Assembly (NCBI RefSeq): GCF_000377625.1
Contig: NZ_KB898329.1
Coordinates: 147,033 to 211,032, forward strand
Length of the DNA stretch: 64,000 nucleotides
Direction of reading: 5' to 3'
Source of the DNA: Prevotella veroralis DSM 19559 = JCM 6290
GTDB taxonomy: Bacteria; Bacteroidota; Bacteroidia; Bacteroidales; Bacteroidaceae
Below the pieces are notes generated by a model. That model was not told the origin of the DNA. It saw only the letters and a program-made list of their open reading frames with translations, and made no database searches. How positions within the stretch are numbered: the first letter of the stretch is position 1; each line of letters begins with the position of its first letter. This document shows positions 54,670-63,963 of the stretch, in pieces. The position numbers and the translations under genes were made by a program.

Positions 54670-54852
54670 ATGATGAGCATGTTAAGACGATTAGGAGCTT
54701 ATATGGGAGGACGCAAGTGATTGCTGCTCTGTTGGGGTATCGTCAGTTAGCGGACAGCTTTCGCTTGTCTCTTTCCATAATACAGCTTACCACGGAGGGT
54801 TACCTTACCAACGCATCCATATGAGATTATGCCCTTGTCGCTTTTATCAATT
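54670..54852 (+). pseudogene. Decayed 5' end of an ABC transporter gene (paralogue of the gene at 55713)
   Basis: From ATG 54679 the frame gives MLRRLGAYMGGRK then a stop at 54718-54720. The complete gene at 55713 begins MFKTLKRLGAYMGGRKW. Similarity continues past the stop, with the pair TTACCNACGCAYCCRTATG and then ATGCCCTNGYCGC, up to about 54852. It is a remnant of the N-terminus of a YbtP-like ABC transporter broken by stop codons and gaps. Confidence 0.8.
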
Positions 54853-54914
54853 GAATGATGCGTTTTCGCAAGAAATCACTATATTTGGGTATTGTATGGA
54901 AATAGCATTCTTTC

Positions 54915-54922
54915 TATCTTTG
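54915..54922 (+). promoter_or_regulatory. -7 box of the TetR-ABC operon
   Basis: TATCTTTG with a following GCAG; a small frame starting ATGGCAAAGGAT at 54942 follows, then the TetR gene at 55072. Confidence 0.55.
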
Positions 54923-55071
54923 CAGTATCTAAAAAAAGTTTATGGCAAAGGATAAATACCACATACAAAGAGTTTCAATATTGAAACAACAAAGTAGTGC
55001 ATCATTCATCATAGAATGGTGCGTTTTTTTTGTGAACAAATTAAAACTATGTTCATTATTCATCTTTGACT

Positions 55072-55686
55072 ATGCAGACATTGAAGACAGACATAAAGCA
55101 ACGCATATTGCAAGTTGCCCATAGAGAGTTTATCAAAAATGGTGTGCAGCGTACGTGCATTAGAAACGTGGCGCGTAAGGCTGGCGTGACTGTGGGGAAC
55201 CTGTATCATTATTTTGACAGTAAGGATACACTATTTTGTGCGGTATTGCAGCCATTGCTCACCGCGCTTGACCGCTATATCCTCTCACATAACGATGAGG
55301 AGTTTCTCTCAATCAATGTGTTCGATTTGCGGCAGCAGCAGGTCAATCACATCATGGCGATGCTCACTCTTGTCAAGCAGTTCCGCCCCGAATTGCGGCT
55401 GTTGCTCTTCAATGCTAAGGGAACTTCGTTGGAGGGATACAAGAACAAAATCATCGACCACCAGATGAAGGTCGGTATGGAATACCTCCGGCTGATGAAG
55501 GAACGATATCCGCACATCAACACCGACATCTCTCCGTTTCTGACACATCTCACATGCTCAACTTGGATGACCCTTTTCTGCGAATTGGTGGAGCACGAAG
55601 ACTATAGTGAGGAGGAAATCAAATTGGCACTTGAACAGTATGTCACTTTTGGGATGGCAGGCTGGAAAGAGCTGATGAAACCATAG
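55072..55686 (+). CDS. TetR/AcrR-family regulator
   Basis: A 204-residue regulator. The HTH at about 20-50 is clear: GVQRTCIRNVARKAGVTVGN then LYHYFDSKDTLF. The C-terminal ligand-binding part is helical. The start at ATG 55072 (MQTLKTDIKQRIL) is preferred to a TTG six bases earlier. It is 26 bases ahead of two ABC genes and is likely co-transcribed with them and represses them; the ligand is unknown. Confidence 0.9.
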   Translation: MQTLKTDIKQRILQVAHREFIKNGVQRTCIRNVARKAGVTVGNLYHYFDSKDTLFCAVLQPLLTALDRYILSHNDEEFLSINVFDLRQQQVNHIMAMLTLVKQFRPELRLLLFNAKGTSLEGYKNKIIDHQMKVGMEYLRLMKERYPHINTDISPFLTHLTCSTWMTLFCELVEHEDYSEEEIKLALEQYVTFGMAGWKELMKP

Positions 55687-55712
55687 GATAACATTCAAAA
55701 TAAAATAATGAT

Positions 55713-57467
55713 ATGTTCAAAACACTCAAACGATTAGGAGCTTACATGGGAGGACGCAAGTGGTTGCTTCCCTGCGCCGTCGGGCTGTCAGCAGTCAACG
55801 GACTGCTCTCGCTCGTCCCGTTCGTTCTTTTGTGGCTTGTGGTACGCACGCTACTCACCGCGGAGAGCAGCCTTACCGACGCACCCGTATGGGACTATGC
55901 CCTCGCCGCCTTCATCGTGTCGGTAGTAAACGTGCTGCTCTACTTTGCCGCACTCATGTTCTCGCACCTTGCTGCGTTCCGTGTAGAGACCAACATGCGC
56001 CGCAGGGCAATGCAACGGCTCATGCGTGTGCCGTTGGGATTTTTCGATACGCAGAATACAGGACGCATGCGTAAAATCATTGACGAGGACTCAGCGCAGA
56101 CCCACACCTTCGTGGCACACATCCTGCCCGATGTGGCGGGGAGCATCGTCGCCCCCGTTGGTGTCATCGTGCTGCTGCTGACAGTGGACTGGCAATTGGG
56201 CTTGGCGGCTATGTTGCCAATCATCTGTGCCTTCGGCATCATGGGCTATATGATGAACCCGAGAAACAACAACTTCCAAAAACAATATCTCGATGCGCAG
56301 GAGAAGATGAGCGGCGAGGCTGTGGAGTATGTACGCGGCATCCCGGTGGTGAAGGTTTTCCAGCAGACCGTCTTCTCGTTCAAGCGGTTCCACGACAGCA
56401 TCATCCGCTATCGTGACCTTGTCATTCTGTACACGCTGTTGTGGCGTTCGCCGATGTCGGCATATACTGTTGCCATCAATGCCTTCGCCTTCTTCCTCGT
56501 GCCGGTGGGTATCATCTTGATCGGGCATGGGGGCAGTGTGGCGATGGTTATTGCCGACCTCTTTCTCTTTGTTGTCATTACACCGGTCATCGCAACCAAT
56601 GTGATGAAGATGATGTATCTCAGTCAAAATCTTTTCTTGGCAAACGAGGCTGTCGATAGATTGGAGAAACTAACCGACGCCTCCCTACTGCCCGAAAGTG
56701 ACGTTCCCCGGAAGCCACAAGCCCGCGACATAAGCTTTGAAAATGTCTCGTTCAGGTATGAAGGCGCGGAAAAGGATGCCCTCTGCCACGTCAGTCTCAC
56801 CATTCCCGAAGGACAGACGGTGGCGCTTGTGGGAGCTTCCGGCAGTGGAAAGACAACGATGGCACGGCTCATTCCCCGTTTCTGGGACGTGCGTGAGGGC
56901 AGCGTGAGCATCGGCGGGGTGGATGTCCGGCAGATGGACAAGTCGGAGCTGATGCGCAGCGTGTCTTTCGTATTCCAGAACACCCGCCTGTTCAAAACTT
57001 CACTAATAGAGAACCTGCGTTACGGTAATCCCGAAGCAACGGCAGAACAGATAAACCGGGCGATAGACCTCTCGCAAAGCCGTGAAATCATCGACCGTCT
57101 GCCCCAAGGTTTGGATACTGTCATCGGAGCGGAGGGCACTTATCTTTCCGGCGGCGAGCAGCAGCGCATTGTCCTCGCGCGTGCCATTCTGAAAGATGCG
57201 CCCATTGTGGTGCTCGACGAGGCTACCGCCTTTGCCGACCCGGAGAACGAGCATTTCATCCGAAAGGCATTAGTGCACCTCACCAACGGGAAGACCGTCC
57301 TCATGATTGCTCACCGCCTGACCACCGTGCAGGATGCCGACAACATCGTGGTGGTGGACAATGGACAGATTGCCGAACAGGGTACGCACAAGGAACTGAT
57401 GGCTAAGCAGGGACACTATTATAATATGTGGAACGAATACCAGAAAGCAGTGGCATGGAAACTATAA
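55713..57467 (+). CDS. ABC transporter, fused permease-ATPase, YbtP-like
   Basis: A 584-residue half-transporter with six N-terminal helices and a C-terminal ATPase: Walker A LVGASGSGKTTMARL, signature LSGGEQQRIVLARAIL, Walker B IVVLDEATAFADPE and the H-loop MIAHRLTTV. The Asp-rich D-loop is normal except for FADPENE. It resembles the YbtP/YbtQ and IrtA/IrtB class, which handle siderophores, but other substrates are possible. It is followed by its partner after 21 bases. Codon use is clearly more GC-rich than in the NRPS operon. Confidence 0.9.
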   Translation: MFKTLKRLGAYMGGRKWLLPCAVGLSAVNGLLSLVPFVLLWLVVRTLLTAESSLTDAPVWDYALAAFIVSVVNVLLYFAALMFSHLAAFRVETNMRRRAMQRLMRVPLGFFDTQNTGRMRKIIDEDSAQTHTFVAHILPDVAGSIVAPVGVIVLLLTVDWQLGLAAMLPIICAFGIMGYMMNPRNNNFQKQYLDAQEKMSGEAVEYVRGIPVVKVFQQTVFSFKRFHDSIIRYRDLVILYTLLWRSPMSAYTVAINAFAFFLVPVGIILIGHGGSVAMVIADLFLFVVITPVIATNVMKMMYLSQNLFLANEAVDRLEKLTDASLLPESDVPRKPQARDISFENVSFRYEGAEKDALCHVSLTIPEGQTVALVGASGSGKTTMARLIPRFWDVREGSVSIGGVDVRQMDKSELMRSVSFVFQNTRLFKTSLIENLRYGNPEATAEQINRAIDLSQSREIIDRLPQGLDTVIGAEGTYLSGGEQQRIVLARAILKDAPIVVLDEATAFADPENEHFIRKALVHLTNGKTVLMIAHRLTTVQDADNIVVVDNGQIAEQGTHKELMAKQGHYYNMWNEYQKAVAWKL

Positions 57468-57488
57468 ACATTCAAAGGAGACATCCAT

Positions 57489-59222
57489 ATGATTAAATAT
57501 TTTCAAAACCGTTTCGCCCTTTCGGAAAAAGGGGCAAAGGACTTGCGGAGGGGGATAGCTTTCTCAACGCTGCTCAACCTTGCGCTGATGTTGCCGCCCT
57601 CCTATCTGTTCCTCTTTCTTATGGAATATTTGGAAGCCGATTCACGCATAGGTCAGCATACCTTGTGGTTTTACGTGTTGTTGGCGATAGCACTAATGTG
57701 CGTGATGTTCTTCATTAGCCGATGGCAGTATGACAGCACCTATACCACCATTTACAACGAGAGCGCGCAGCGTCGCATCGGTCTTGCGGAGAAACTGCGC
57801 CGCCTGCCGTTAGCTTTTTTTGGAGAGCGAAACTTATCAGACCTAACTTCTACCATGATGGAAGACTGTAGCTCATTAGAGCAAATATTCTCGCACACCG
57901 TTCCCCAATTATTTGCATCGGTGCTGAGCATGCTTATCATTGCCATAAGCCTGTTTTTCTACGACTGGCGATTGGCCATCGCTCTCTTTTGGGTGGTGCC
58001 GTTGGCGTTAGCAACTTTGCTCTTGGCAAGACGTATGATGGACAGGTCTTTCAAGCAGAATTACCACGTCAAGCGTAGCGTAACCGAACAGGTACAGGAG
58101 GGGCTGGAGTGTGTGCAGGAAATCAAGTCGTACAATGGCGAAGCGGAATACAACCGCAGATTCGATAACCAGCTGAAAGCCTATGAGAAGGAATTGGTCA
58201 ATGGTGAGTTGGTGGCGGGGTCGTTCGTCAACCTCTCTGCCATGCTTCTGAAATTGGGTATGCCCACCGTCATTGTCGCAGGCGCATGGATGCTACAGTA
58301 TGGGGAATTGTCTATTTTTGTCTATCTGGCATTTCTCCTTATTTCAGCCATGGTTTATAATCCCATTCAGGATGTGTGCAACAATCTTGCCATCCTCGCT
58401 TTCCTCGACGTACGCATCAATCGCATGAAAGAAATGGAGGCTATGCCGGAACAGAAAGGAAACAAGGATGTGGCGATGGACAATTACGACATCGAGTTCC
58501 GCAATGTGAGCTTTGCCTACGAGACCGAAAAACAGGTATTGCACAATGCTTCCTTTACAGCAAAGCAGGGAGAAGTGACGGCACTCGTCGGTCCGTCGGG
58601 AGGCGGAAAGAGCACCACCGCCAAACTCGCCGCACGCTTCTGGGACATTGACGGCGGAAAGATTCTATTAGGCGGAAACGACATCGCCCACATCGACCCG
58701 GAGACACTGCTCCGCAACTATGCCGTGGTGTTTCAGGACGTGCTGCTCTTCAACGCCTCTGTCGCCGACAACATCCGCATCGGCAAGCGTGACGCCACCG
58801 ATGAGGAAGTGCGGCGTGTGGCACGGCTGGCACAATGTGATGATTTCATCAGCCGTATGCCGAATGGATACGACACCATTATCGGCGAGAACGGCGAAAC
58901 CCTTTCTGGCGGTGAGCGGCAGCGTATCTCCATTGCCCGTGCGCTTCTGAAAGACGCTCCCGTCATTCTCTTGGACGAAGCTACCGCCAGCCTTGATGCC
59001 GAGAACGAGACGAAGATTCAGGCAGGCATCTCAGAATTGGTGCAGGGTAAGACCGTCATCATCATCGCCCACCGCATGCGCACCGTCCGCAATGCCGATT
59101 ACATCGTGGTGCTCGGTGGCGGAAGAGTCATCGAGCAGGGTGCGCCCGAAGACCTCATGGCTAAAGGTGGAGAATTTGCACGGATGGTAAAACTTCAACA
59201 GGAAAACAATAATGAAAAATAA
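57489..59222 (+). CDS. ABC transporter, fused permease-ATPase, YbtQ-like
   Basis: A 577-residue half-transporter, partner of the preceding one. It has LVGPSGGGKSTTAKL (Walker A), LSGGERQRISIARALL, VILLDEATASLDAENE and IIIAHRMRTV. A strong ribosome binding site (AAAGGAG) precedes the ATG. The pair probably works as a heterodimer in the inner membrane, taking up or exporting a metallophore-like compound. It is followed by an outer-membrane protein remnant. Confidence 0.9.
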   Translation: MIKYFQNRFALSEKGAKDLRRGIAFSTLLNLALMLPPSYLFLFLMEYLEADSRIGQHTLWFYVLLAIALMCVMFFISRWQYDSTYTTIYNESAQRRIGLAEKLRRLPLAFFGERNLSDLTSTMMEDCSSLEQIFSHTVPQLFASVLSMLIIAISLFFYDWRLAIALFWVVPLALATLLLARRMMDRSFKQNYHVKRSVTEQVQEGLECVQEIKSYNGEAEYNRRFDNQLKAYEKELVNGELVAGSFVNLSAMLLKLGMPTVIVAGAWMLQYGELSIFVYLAFLLISAMVYNPIQDVCNNLAILAFLDVRINRMKEMEAMPEQKGNKDVAMDNYDIEFRNVSFAYETEKQVLHNASFTAKQGEVTALVGPSGGGKSTTAKLAARFWDIDGGKILLGGNDIAHIDPETLLRNYAVVFQDVLLFNASVADNIRIGKRDATDEEVRRVARLAQCDDFISRMPNGYDTIIGENGETLSGGERQRISIARALLKDAPVILLDEATASLDAENETKIQAGISELVQGKTVIIIAHRMRTVRNADYIVVLGGGRVIEQGAPEDLMAKGGEFARMVKLQQENNNEK

Positions 59223-59230
59223 ATAGCAAT

Positions 59231-59602
59231 GTGGTATGCCGAAATACGTACAATATCCTTGCCGGTGTGGACTGGTATCCGAGCAACGATTGGTACTTCA
59301 GCGCGCAATACTGCCATAAATATACGGCAGGGAACCTTGACGGTCTTTCCGTTTATCGCAATGCCGGACTTGCCACGGCAAGAATATCGAAAGAATTACT
59401 GCGGAATATGCTGAAACTTTCAACATTCGTCTATATAGATGTAGCCAATGGTGGTGTTTTCAACCGTTTCTCTGCATCCTACGCTTTGAACGACCAAATC
59501 GAACTCACTGTCAGATACGATTTCTTCCATGCCGACAAAGGCAAGTTTCAGATGTATGACCGAAACTCTGAAATATGGGCAAAGATGAAATATAGTTTTT
59601 GA
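59231..59602 (+). pseudogene. C-terminal fragment of an outer-membrane beta-barrel protein
   Basis: The frame gives 123 residues with alternating aromatic/hydrophobic strands (NILAGVDWYPSNDWYFSAQY, FNRFSASYALNDQIELTVRY) and ends WAKMKYSF, with the terminal Phe of outer-membrane proteins. It opens with GTG without a plausible signal peptide, so it is the end of a porin-type gene that has lost its 5' part. The missing part is not in the window. Confidence 0.72.
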
Positions 59603-59623
59603 ATGACATAAAGACATTGCGTC

Positions 59624-61627
59624 TCATTCTTTTATAAGATGACAAAGAGAAGGATCGTCTTTTATCCTTTTTATTTCTTTTTCAATCAAAACAATTATTT
59701 CCTGCTTAACACGTTTATAGTTGGCTTCGATAGTTTCTTTGAGATTATCGGAGCCATCTTCGTTTTGAAACGCATTGATCTTAGGAATGGGCTGGTATTG
59801 CTTCATTTCGGCAGAGACTTTAGCACTATCCACCACTATTTCAGCATGGAAAATCTTTTGGTCGATACGTTCATCAAAGTTGTCGGATACTGCTCCTACA
59901 AACATGCCTTGTGTGAGATTGCTGATTTTCGATGCAGGGATAAGACTATCCATCTGCGTAGAGATAGATGTGGACTTATCGTTGCGATTGATGGTCATAG
60001 ACTGCCGTTGTTGAAGCACCTTGCCAAAACGCTCAGAAAGAGTCTTGGCGGTTTCACCTACAACTTGACCACTAAACACATTGCCCACTGTGTTCTGTAT
60101 CACCTTGCTCTCCTTATCCCCATAATCACGGGTAAGCTGTGAGAAGTCTTGAAAGCCCAGACACACGGCAACCTTGTTACTACGGGCTGTAGCAATGAGG
60201 TTGTCAAGCCCACGGAAATAGATGGTCGGCAACTCGTCGATAATCACCGATGATTTGAGTTGCTTCTTTTTGTTGATGAGTTTCACAATACGGCTGTTAT
60301 ACAGTCCCAATGCCGCCGAATAGATGTTCTGTCTATCAGGATTATTGCCTACGACAAGCACTTTCGGCTCATTAGGATTGTTGATATCGAGCGAGAAATC
60401 ATCGCCCGTCATTACCCAATAGAGAGCAGGGCTTATCATACGAGACAGTGGTATTTTGGCACTGGCTATCTGTCCCTGCAACTGGTCTTGCGCTCCGCCC
60501 TCCCAAGCATCCATAAAGGGAGAAAGGTAGTTGGCAAGCTCATCGTAGGAAGTAAGTGTCGGAAATATCTGTGCGTAGGGACGGTTCAGGAATTCGATGG
60601 CATGGGGAAAGGTGCAATACTTACCGTTCTCATATATCTTCAGAAACCAGATAATGGCGGCAAGCAAGATAATCGGTGATTCGACGAAAAAATCTCCCTG
60701 CTTCTGTATCCACGAGCGGTTGAGGTTGAGCATGATGGTGTAGGCGCTCTCGTAAGCATCCGATATATCTGTCATAAAGGCAGGATTGATGGGATTACAG
60801 CGATGGCTCCTGCGTGGGTCGTCGAAGTTTATCACATAGAATTGTGGTTTGACTTTATAAGCATCTAAATGATGAAGCAGGTGATTGTAGGCAATCTCCG
60901 ACAAATCAGGGAATTTATAGTCGTAGATATACATGGCAAAGCCTTTCTCAATCTGCTGTTTGATGTAGTTATTCACAATGGCGTATGACTTACCCGAACC
61001 CGGTGTGCCGAGTACCATTGAGGCCCGAAACGGATTGACCACGTTAATCCAGCCTTTGTTCCACCTTTTCTTATAATAGAAGCGTGTAGGAAGATTGACC
61101 GAGTATTCATTTTCCATCAGCCTTGTTTCCTGCATAAAGCTCTCGTTCTCCGTGTTGAATACGTCGTCCATGAGGTTGTTTTTGAGTAATCGGCTCATCC
61201 ACACACCACCCATTAGCAGGCAGATATAACCCACGGACAGTGTGAAGATGTAAAGCGTAGCCGCCCCGATTTTACCAATGGGCAATGCCAACAGCCACCA
61301 GTTGAGAAAGAAAAATACAAAGCCTGAGAAAAGTGCCGTCCAAATCTTTGGCCATGTGATTTTCTCCTCCTTCACGCCTTTTGTGCCCAAGCAGGATAAG
61401 GCGAGAAACACAACACAGAAGAGTTTCGTCCATAGGATAGATGAAAATAATCCCGTGGTGCGTTGAAAGTTCATCAGTATCTTATTGATGATGCCGAGTG
61501 TGAAATGCCACTCGTGAAATGCCTCGTAGCAAAACCAATAACAGTTAATCAGGAGGAATATCACAGATATACCTCGCATAAAGTCCATGACCTTACCTAA
61601 TGCCCTTAAATCATCTTCTTGTGCCAT
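59624..61627 (-). CDS. mobC: Type IV coupling protein MobC (TraG/VirD4-like)
   Basis: A 667-residue membrane protein with two to four N-terminal helices (about 15-140), Walker A LGTPGSGKSYAIVNNY near residue 209, and the conserved downstream SSVIIDELPTIYFRGLDNLI (Walker B) and VCLGFQDFSQLTRDYG. It couples the relaxosome to the conjugation channel. It lies downstream of mobB (55-base gap) and is the last gene of the mobABC operon. Confidence 0.93.
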   Translation of the reverse strand: MAQEDDLRALGKVMDFMRGISVIFLLINCYWFCYEAFHEWHFTLGIINKILMNFQRTTGLFSSILWTKLFCVVFLALSCLGTKGVKEEKITWPKIWTALFSGFVFFFLNWWLLALPIGKIGAATLYIFTLSVGYICLLMGGVWMSRLLKNNLMDDVFNTENESFMQETRLMENEYSVNLPTRFYYKKRWNKGWINVVNPFRASMVLGTPGSGKSYAIVNNYIKQQIEKGFAMYIYDYKFPDLSEIAYNHLLHHLDAYKVKPQFYVINFDDPRRSHRCNPINPAFMTDISDAYESAYTIMLNLNRSWIQKQGDFFVESPIILLAAIIWFLKIYENGKYCTFPHAIEFLNRPYAQIFPTLTSYDELANYLSPFMDAWEGGAQDQLQGQIASAKIPLSRMISPALYWVMTGDDFSLDINNPNEPKVLVVGNNPDRQNIYSAALGLYNSRIVKLINKKKQLKSSVIIDELPTIYFRGLDNLIATARSNKVAVCLGFQDFSQLTRDYGDKESKVIQNTVGNVFSGQVVGETAKTLSERFGKVLQQRQSMTINRNDKSTSISTQMDSLIPASKISNLTQGMFVGAVSDNFDERIDQKIFHAEIVVDSAKVSAEMKQYQPIPKINAFQNEDGSDNLKETIEANYKRVKQEIIVLIEKEIKRIKDDPSLCHLIKE

Positions 61628-61681
61628 AATGCAATCTTATTGTTGTTAGAGAATCGTTTGAATGTTATTTGAGCGGTGTAC

Positions 61682-62962
61682 TTAACTCTTCCTACGTTTA
61701 AGATTTACCTTATTTTGTCTTCGGAGTTTACGCTGCCATGCCGCTTCTTTCCAATCATCATTGCCCGATGTAGAGAAAGTTTCTCTCACCAAATCGTCGA
61801 TAAGTTCATCGACAAGATTGTCGCTTTCCTCTGTGTCTTGTTGTAATAATTGTGTTTTATTTATCTGTTCATGGCTAACGGACGGGCTACCATAAAGCGA
61901 TTCATCCAAGAATGGATTATTTTTCGGGTTAGAGAAGTACTCGTTAAACTTATTGGCGGCATATCCTTTACCCAATCGAGAGCCATTGAGCGCAATGCCT
62001 TTTTCATCATCAATGAATGTAATACCATAGATGCGTCCGCTCTCATTCTTTCGGATAACTACACGCAAGCCTTGTTCCTCCAATCTTTGTCGGTGTCTTT
62101 CCTCCGTATCAGGAGAAGTACGCATTACTTCCAATACCTTTCTTCTGACGGCTGGTACCAATGGCTTAACCATCTGCTTCGACTTCTGCATCTTGTTCTG
62201 GACGGCAGCATAGCCCACACCTCTACCTATGTCCGAGGCATGAATGGGCGTGCTCACCTTATTGCCTTTGTCATCGGTAGGCACATAGACCAGCCCGTCA
62301 TATCGCTTGCCCCTATACTCGGTCTTTACCTCCTCTACTGCAAGGTTGTATTTATGCAGAACGGCATTTAGTTCACCTAAGGAACAAAATATATAATGCT
62401 TCATAGCAGAACGGACGGTGTTAGCCACCTGCTCCTTGATATTCCCTTGCACAACATCGACCTTTGGTGTTTCTGTCGTTGTTTTCTCACTGACCTTTGA
62501 ACTTAAAATAAGATTATATTTCTTTTCCAGAGCATCAGTAATCTTTTTGCTTCGTCTGCCTTCATACTTGTCATTGATTTTTCTGCCTTTGCTGTCCACC
62601 CGAAGCGACACGATGTGGATATGCTCACGGGCAATGTCGTTATGTTTAAAGACGATATAGGGTTGCTTGCCATAGTTGAGAGCTTCCATATACTCCTTCG
62701 CAATCTGCACGAGCCTTTCATCAGAAAGTTTCTCGTCCGGGTGCGGATTGAGGGAACAGTGGAACACCGTATTCTTTGTCCTGCACTTATCCGGGATAAG
62801 TTGTCTCATATCGGACAATACCTGTTCCATAGAGTATTTGCCGTCTTGATTTTGGTACAGACCATTGGCAAGCAGGACGGTTGCCTCTTCCTGCCTTACC
62901 TTCTTGAAGTTGTACCCCAATGCTCCTCCAAGGTTTGCCGTTGATGATATTTTGGCTATCAT
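61682..62962 (-). CDS. mobB: Relaxase MobB
   Basis: A 426-residue relaxase. The catalytic start MIAKISSTANLGGALGYNF and the metal-binding motif HNDIAREHIHIVSLRVD (three histidines) place it in the MobP/MobB group of Bacteroidetes. It nicks at oriT and leads the single strand into the recipient. A charged helical C-terminus follows. It overlaps mobA by 4 bases. Confidence 0.93.
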   Translation of the reverse strand: MIAKISSTANLGGALGYNFKKVRQEEATVLLANGLYQNQDGKYSMEQVLSDMRQLIPDKCRTKNTVFHCSLNPHPDEKLSDERLVQIAKEYMEALNYGKQPYIVFKHNDIAREHIHIVSLRVDSKGRKINDKYEGRRSKKITDALEKKYNLILSSKVSEKTTTETPKVDVVQGNIKEQVANTVRSAMKHYIFCSLGELNAVLHKYNLAVEEVKTEYRGKRYDGLVYVPTDDKGNKVSTPIHASDIGRGVGYAAVQNKMQKSKQMVKPLVPAVRRKVLEVMRTSPDTEERHRQRLEEQGLRVVIRKNESGRIYGITFIDDEKGIALNGSRLGKGYAANKFNEYFSNPKNNPFLDESLYGSPSVSHEQINKTQLLQQDTEESDNLVDELIDDLVRETFSTSGNDDWKEAAWQRKLRRQNKVNLKRRKS

Positions 62963-63372
62963 TTGCTGCGGTAGTCAATCGTTAAATCTATTGTTTTCTG
63001 CTGAAGTTCGATTATCTGGGCAGATAGTCTTTCCAATTTTTCAAGCATAATCTGTGCAGTTTTTACGCTATGGTATGCATTGATGGCACGCACAACTTGG
63101 TTGTACAGCACGCCAATCTTATGTATCTGTGCTGTCAGTTCTGAGAGTTTCCTGTAGTATTCCACGGCAGATTTGTCCACCGTAATGACCTTAAAACTAT
63201 CGCCAAGAATACGTCCACGCACAAAATCCGACTTCGTTTCTGCACCTGAACGCTGAAACAAATCAATCACTTTTTGTTGGTCTTTAGGATTGGGCAGCCG
63301 TACATGCCAGTTGTCCCAACGGGGCTTTTCCGCCTTTTTTCTCTCTGAACGAGATTTCTCTTCCTTATTCAT
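62959..63372 (-). CDS. mobA: Mobilisation protein MobA (relaxosome accessory)
   Basis: A 137-residue protein with WDNWHVRLPNPKDQQKVIDL, the GAETKSDFVRGRILG segment of ribbon-helix-helix mobilisation proteins and a helical C-terminus (KLSELTAQIHKIGVLYNQVV). It binds DNA near oriT and aids the relaxase. It overlaps mobB by 4 bases and is the first gene of the operon. Confidence 0.88.
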   Translation of the reverse strand: MNKEEKSRSERKKAEKPRWDNWHVRLPNPKDQQKVIDLFQRSGAETKSDFVRGRILGDSFKVITVDKSAVEYYRKLSELTAQIHKIGVLYNQVVRAINAYHSVKTAQIMLEKLERLSAQIIELQQKTIDLTIDYRSK

Positions 63373-63560
63373 AGCTTCCTTTTTCTTTAATCACGACTTT
63401 GGAGTGATTATCCCCTCGCACCGAGGCAAGGGTCTTTGTGGTACAACTGAAAGTTTGTGTTACAAAGACACACCTTGCTGGTATCAAGAAATGATACGAT
63501 TGAAGTATCCACCCTTTGGGGGTGTCTGCTTCGGGATATTACCTCCATGTATTATTCTCG
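63373..63560. other. oriT-like spacer upstream of mobA
   Basis: The spacer holds several short inverted repeats: GTATCA-AGAAA-TGATAC (63481-63497), CACCC-TTTG-GGGTG (63510-63524) and CTTTGTG with TTACAAAG near 63434-63466. Such structure directly upstream of mobA is the expected place for an origin of transfer. No nick site can be identified by eye. On the minus strand a -7 box TAACTTTG lies at 63564-63571 and would transcribe mobABC through this region. Confidence 0.5.
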
Positions 63561-63563
63561 CCT

Positions 63564-63571
63564 GCAAAGTT
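63564..63571 (-). promoter_or_regulatory. -7 box of the mobABC operon
   Basis: On the minus strand TAACTTTG. The leader to mobA would be about 185 nt and includes the oriT-like repeats. Between 63572 and 63963 I see no supported gene. Confidence 0.5.
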
Positions 63572-63963
63572 ACGGCGGATTTTCAAATATCTCATTATCA
63601 GTGATATTCACTCTTTTTCCTTGCATTTCCCTGCACTTCATCGGTGTCATATAATCAGCCAAAATATCATTTATTTTGCAGTCAAAACGAGCGAACTATG
63701 GTATGACGACACAAGCAAAAGACACATCGTATTACCATTAGCTTGCACCAAAGATGCAAAGAAGAAACGAAACATATTCATGACAATTTGTTGTCATGAC
63801 AAACTATTGTCAGTACAACAGATAGCAAGAACTATAAATCGTCCTTTCAGACTATCGCACGAACCATGCACAGCCAGAACAAACTGTCTGCTGATACTTC
63901 TCAAAAATGAGAGCACATCCAAACATCAAATAGACAAGTAATATGAACTAAGAAATTATCATT

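Noticed and set aside
59229..59414. Separate small gene in the frame starting at 59229
   Set aside because: The overlapping frame from 59231 has the strand pattern and terminal Phe of an outer-membrane barrel, so this other frame is a shadow.
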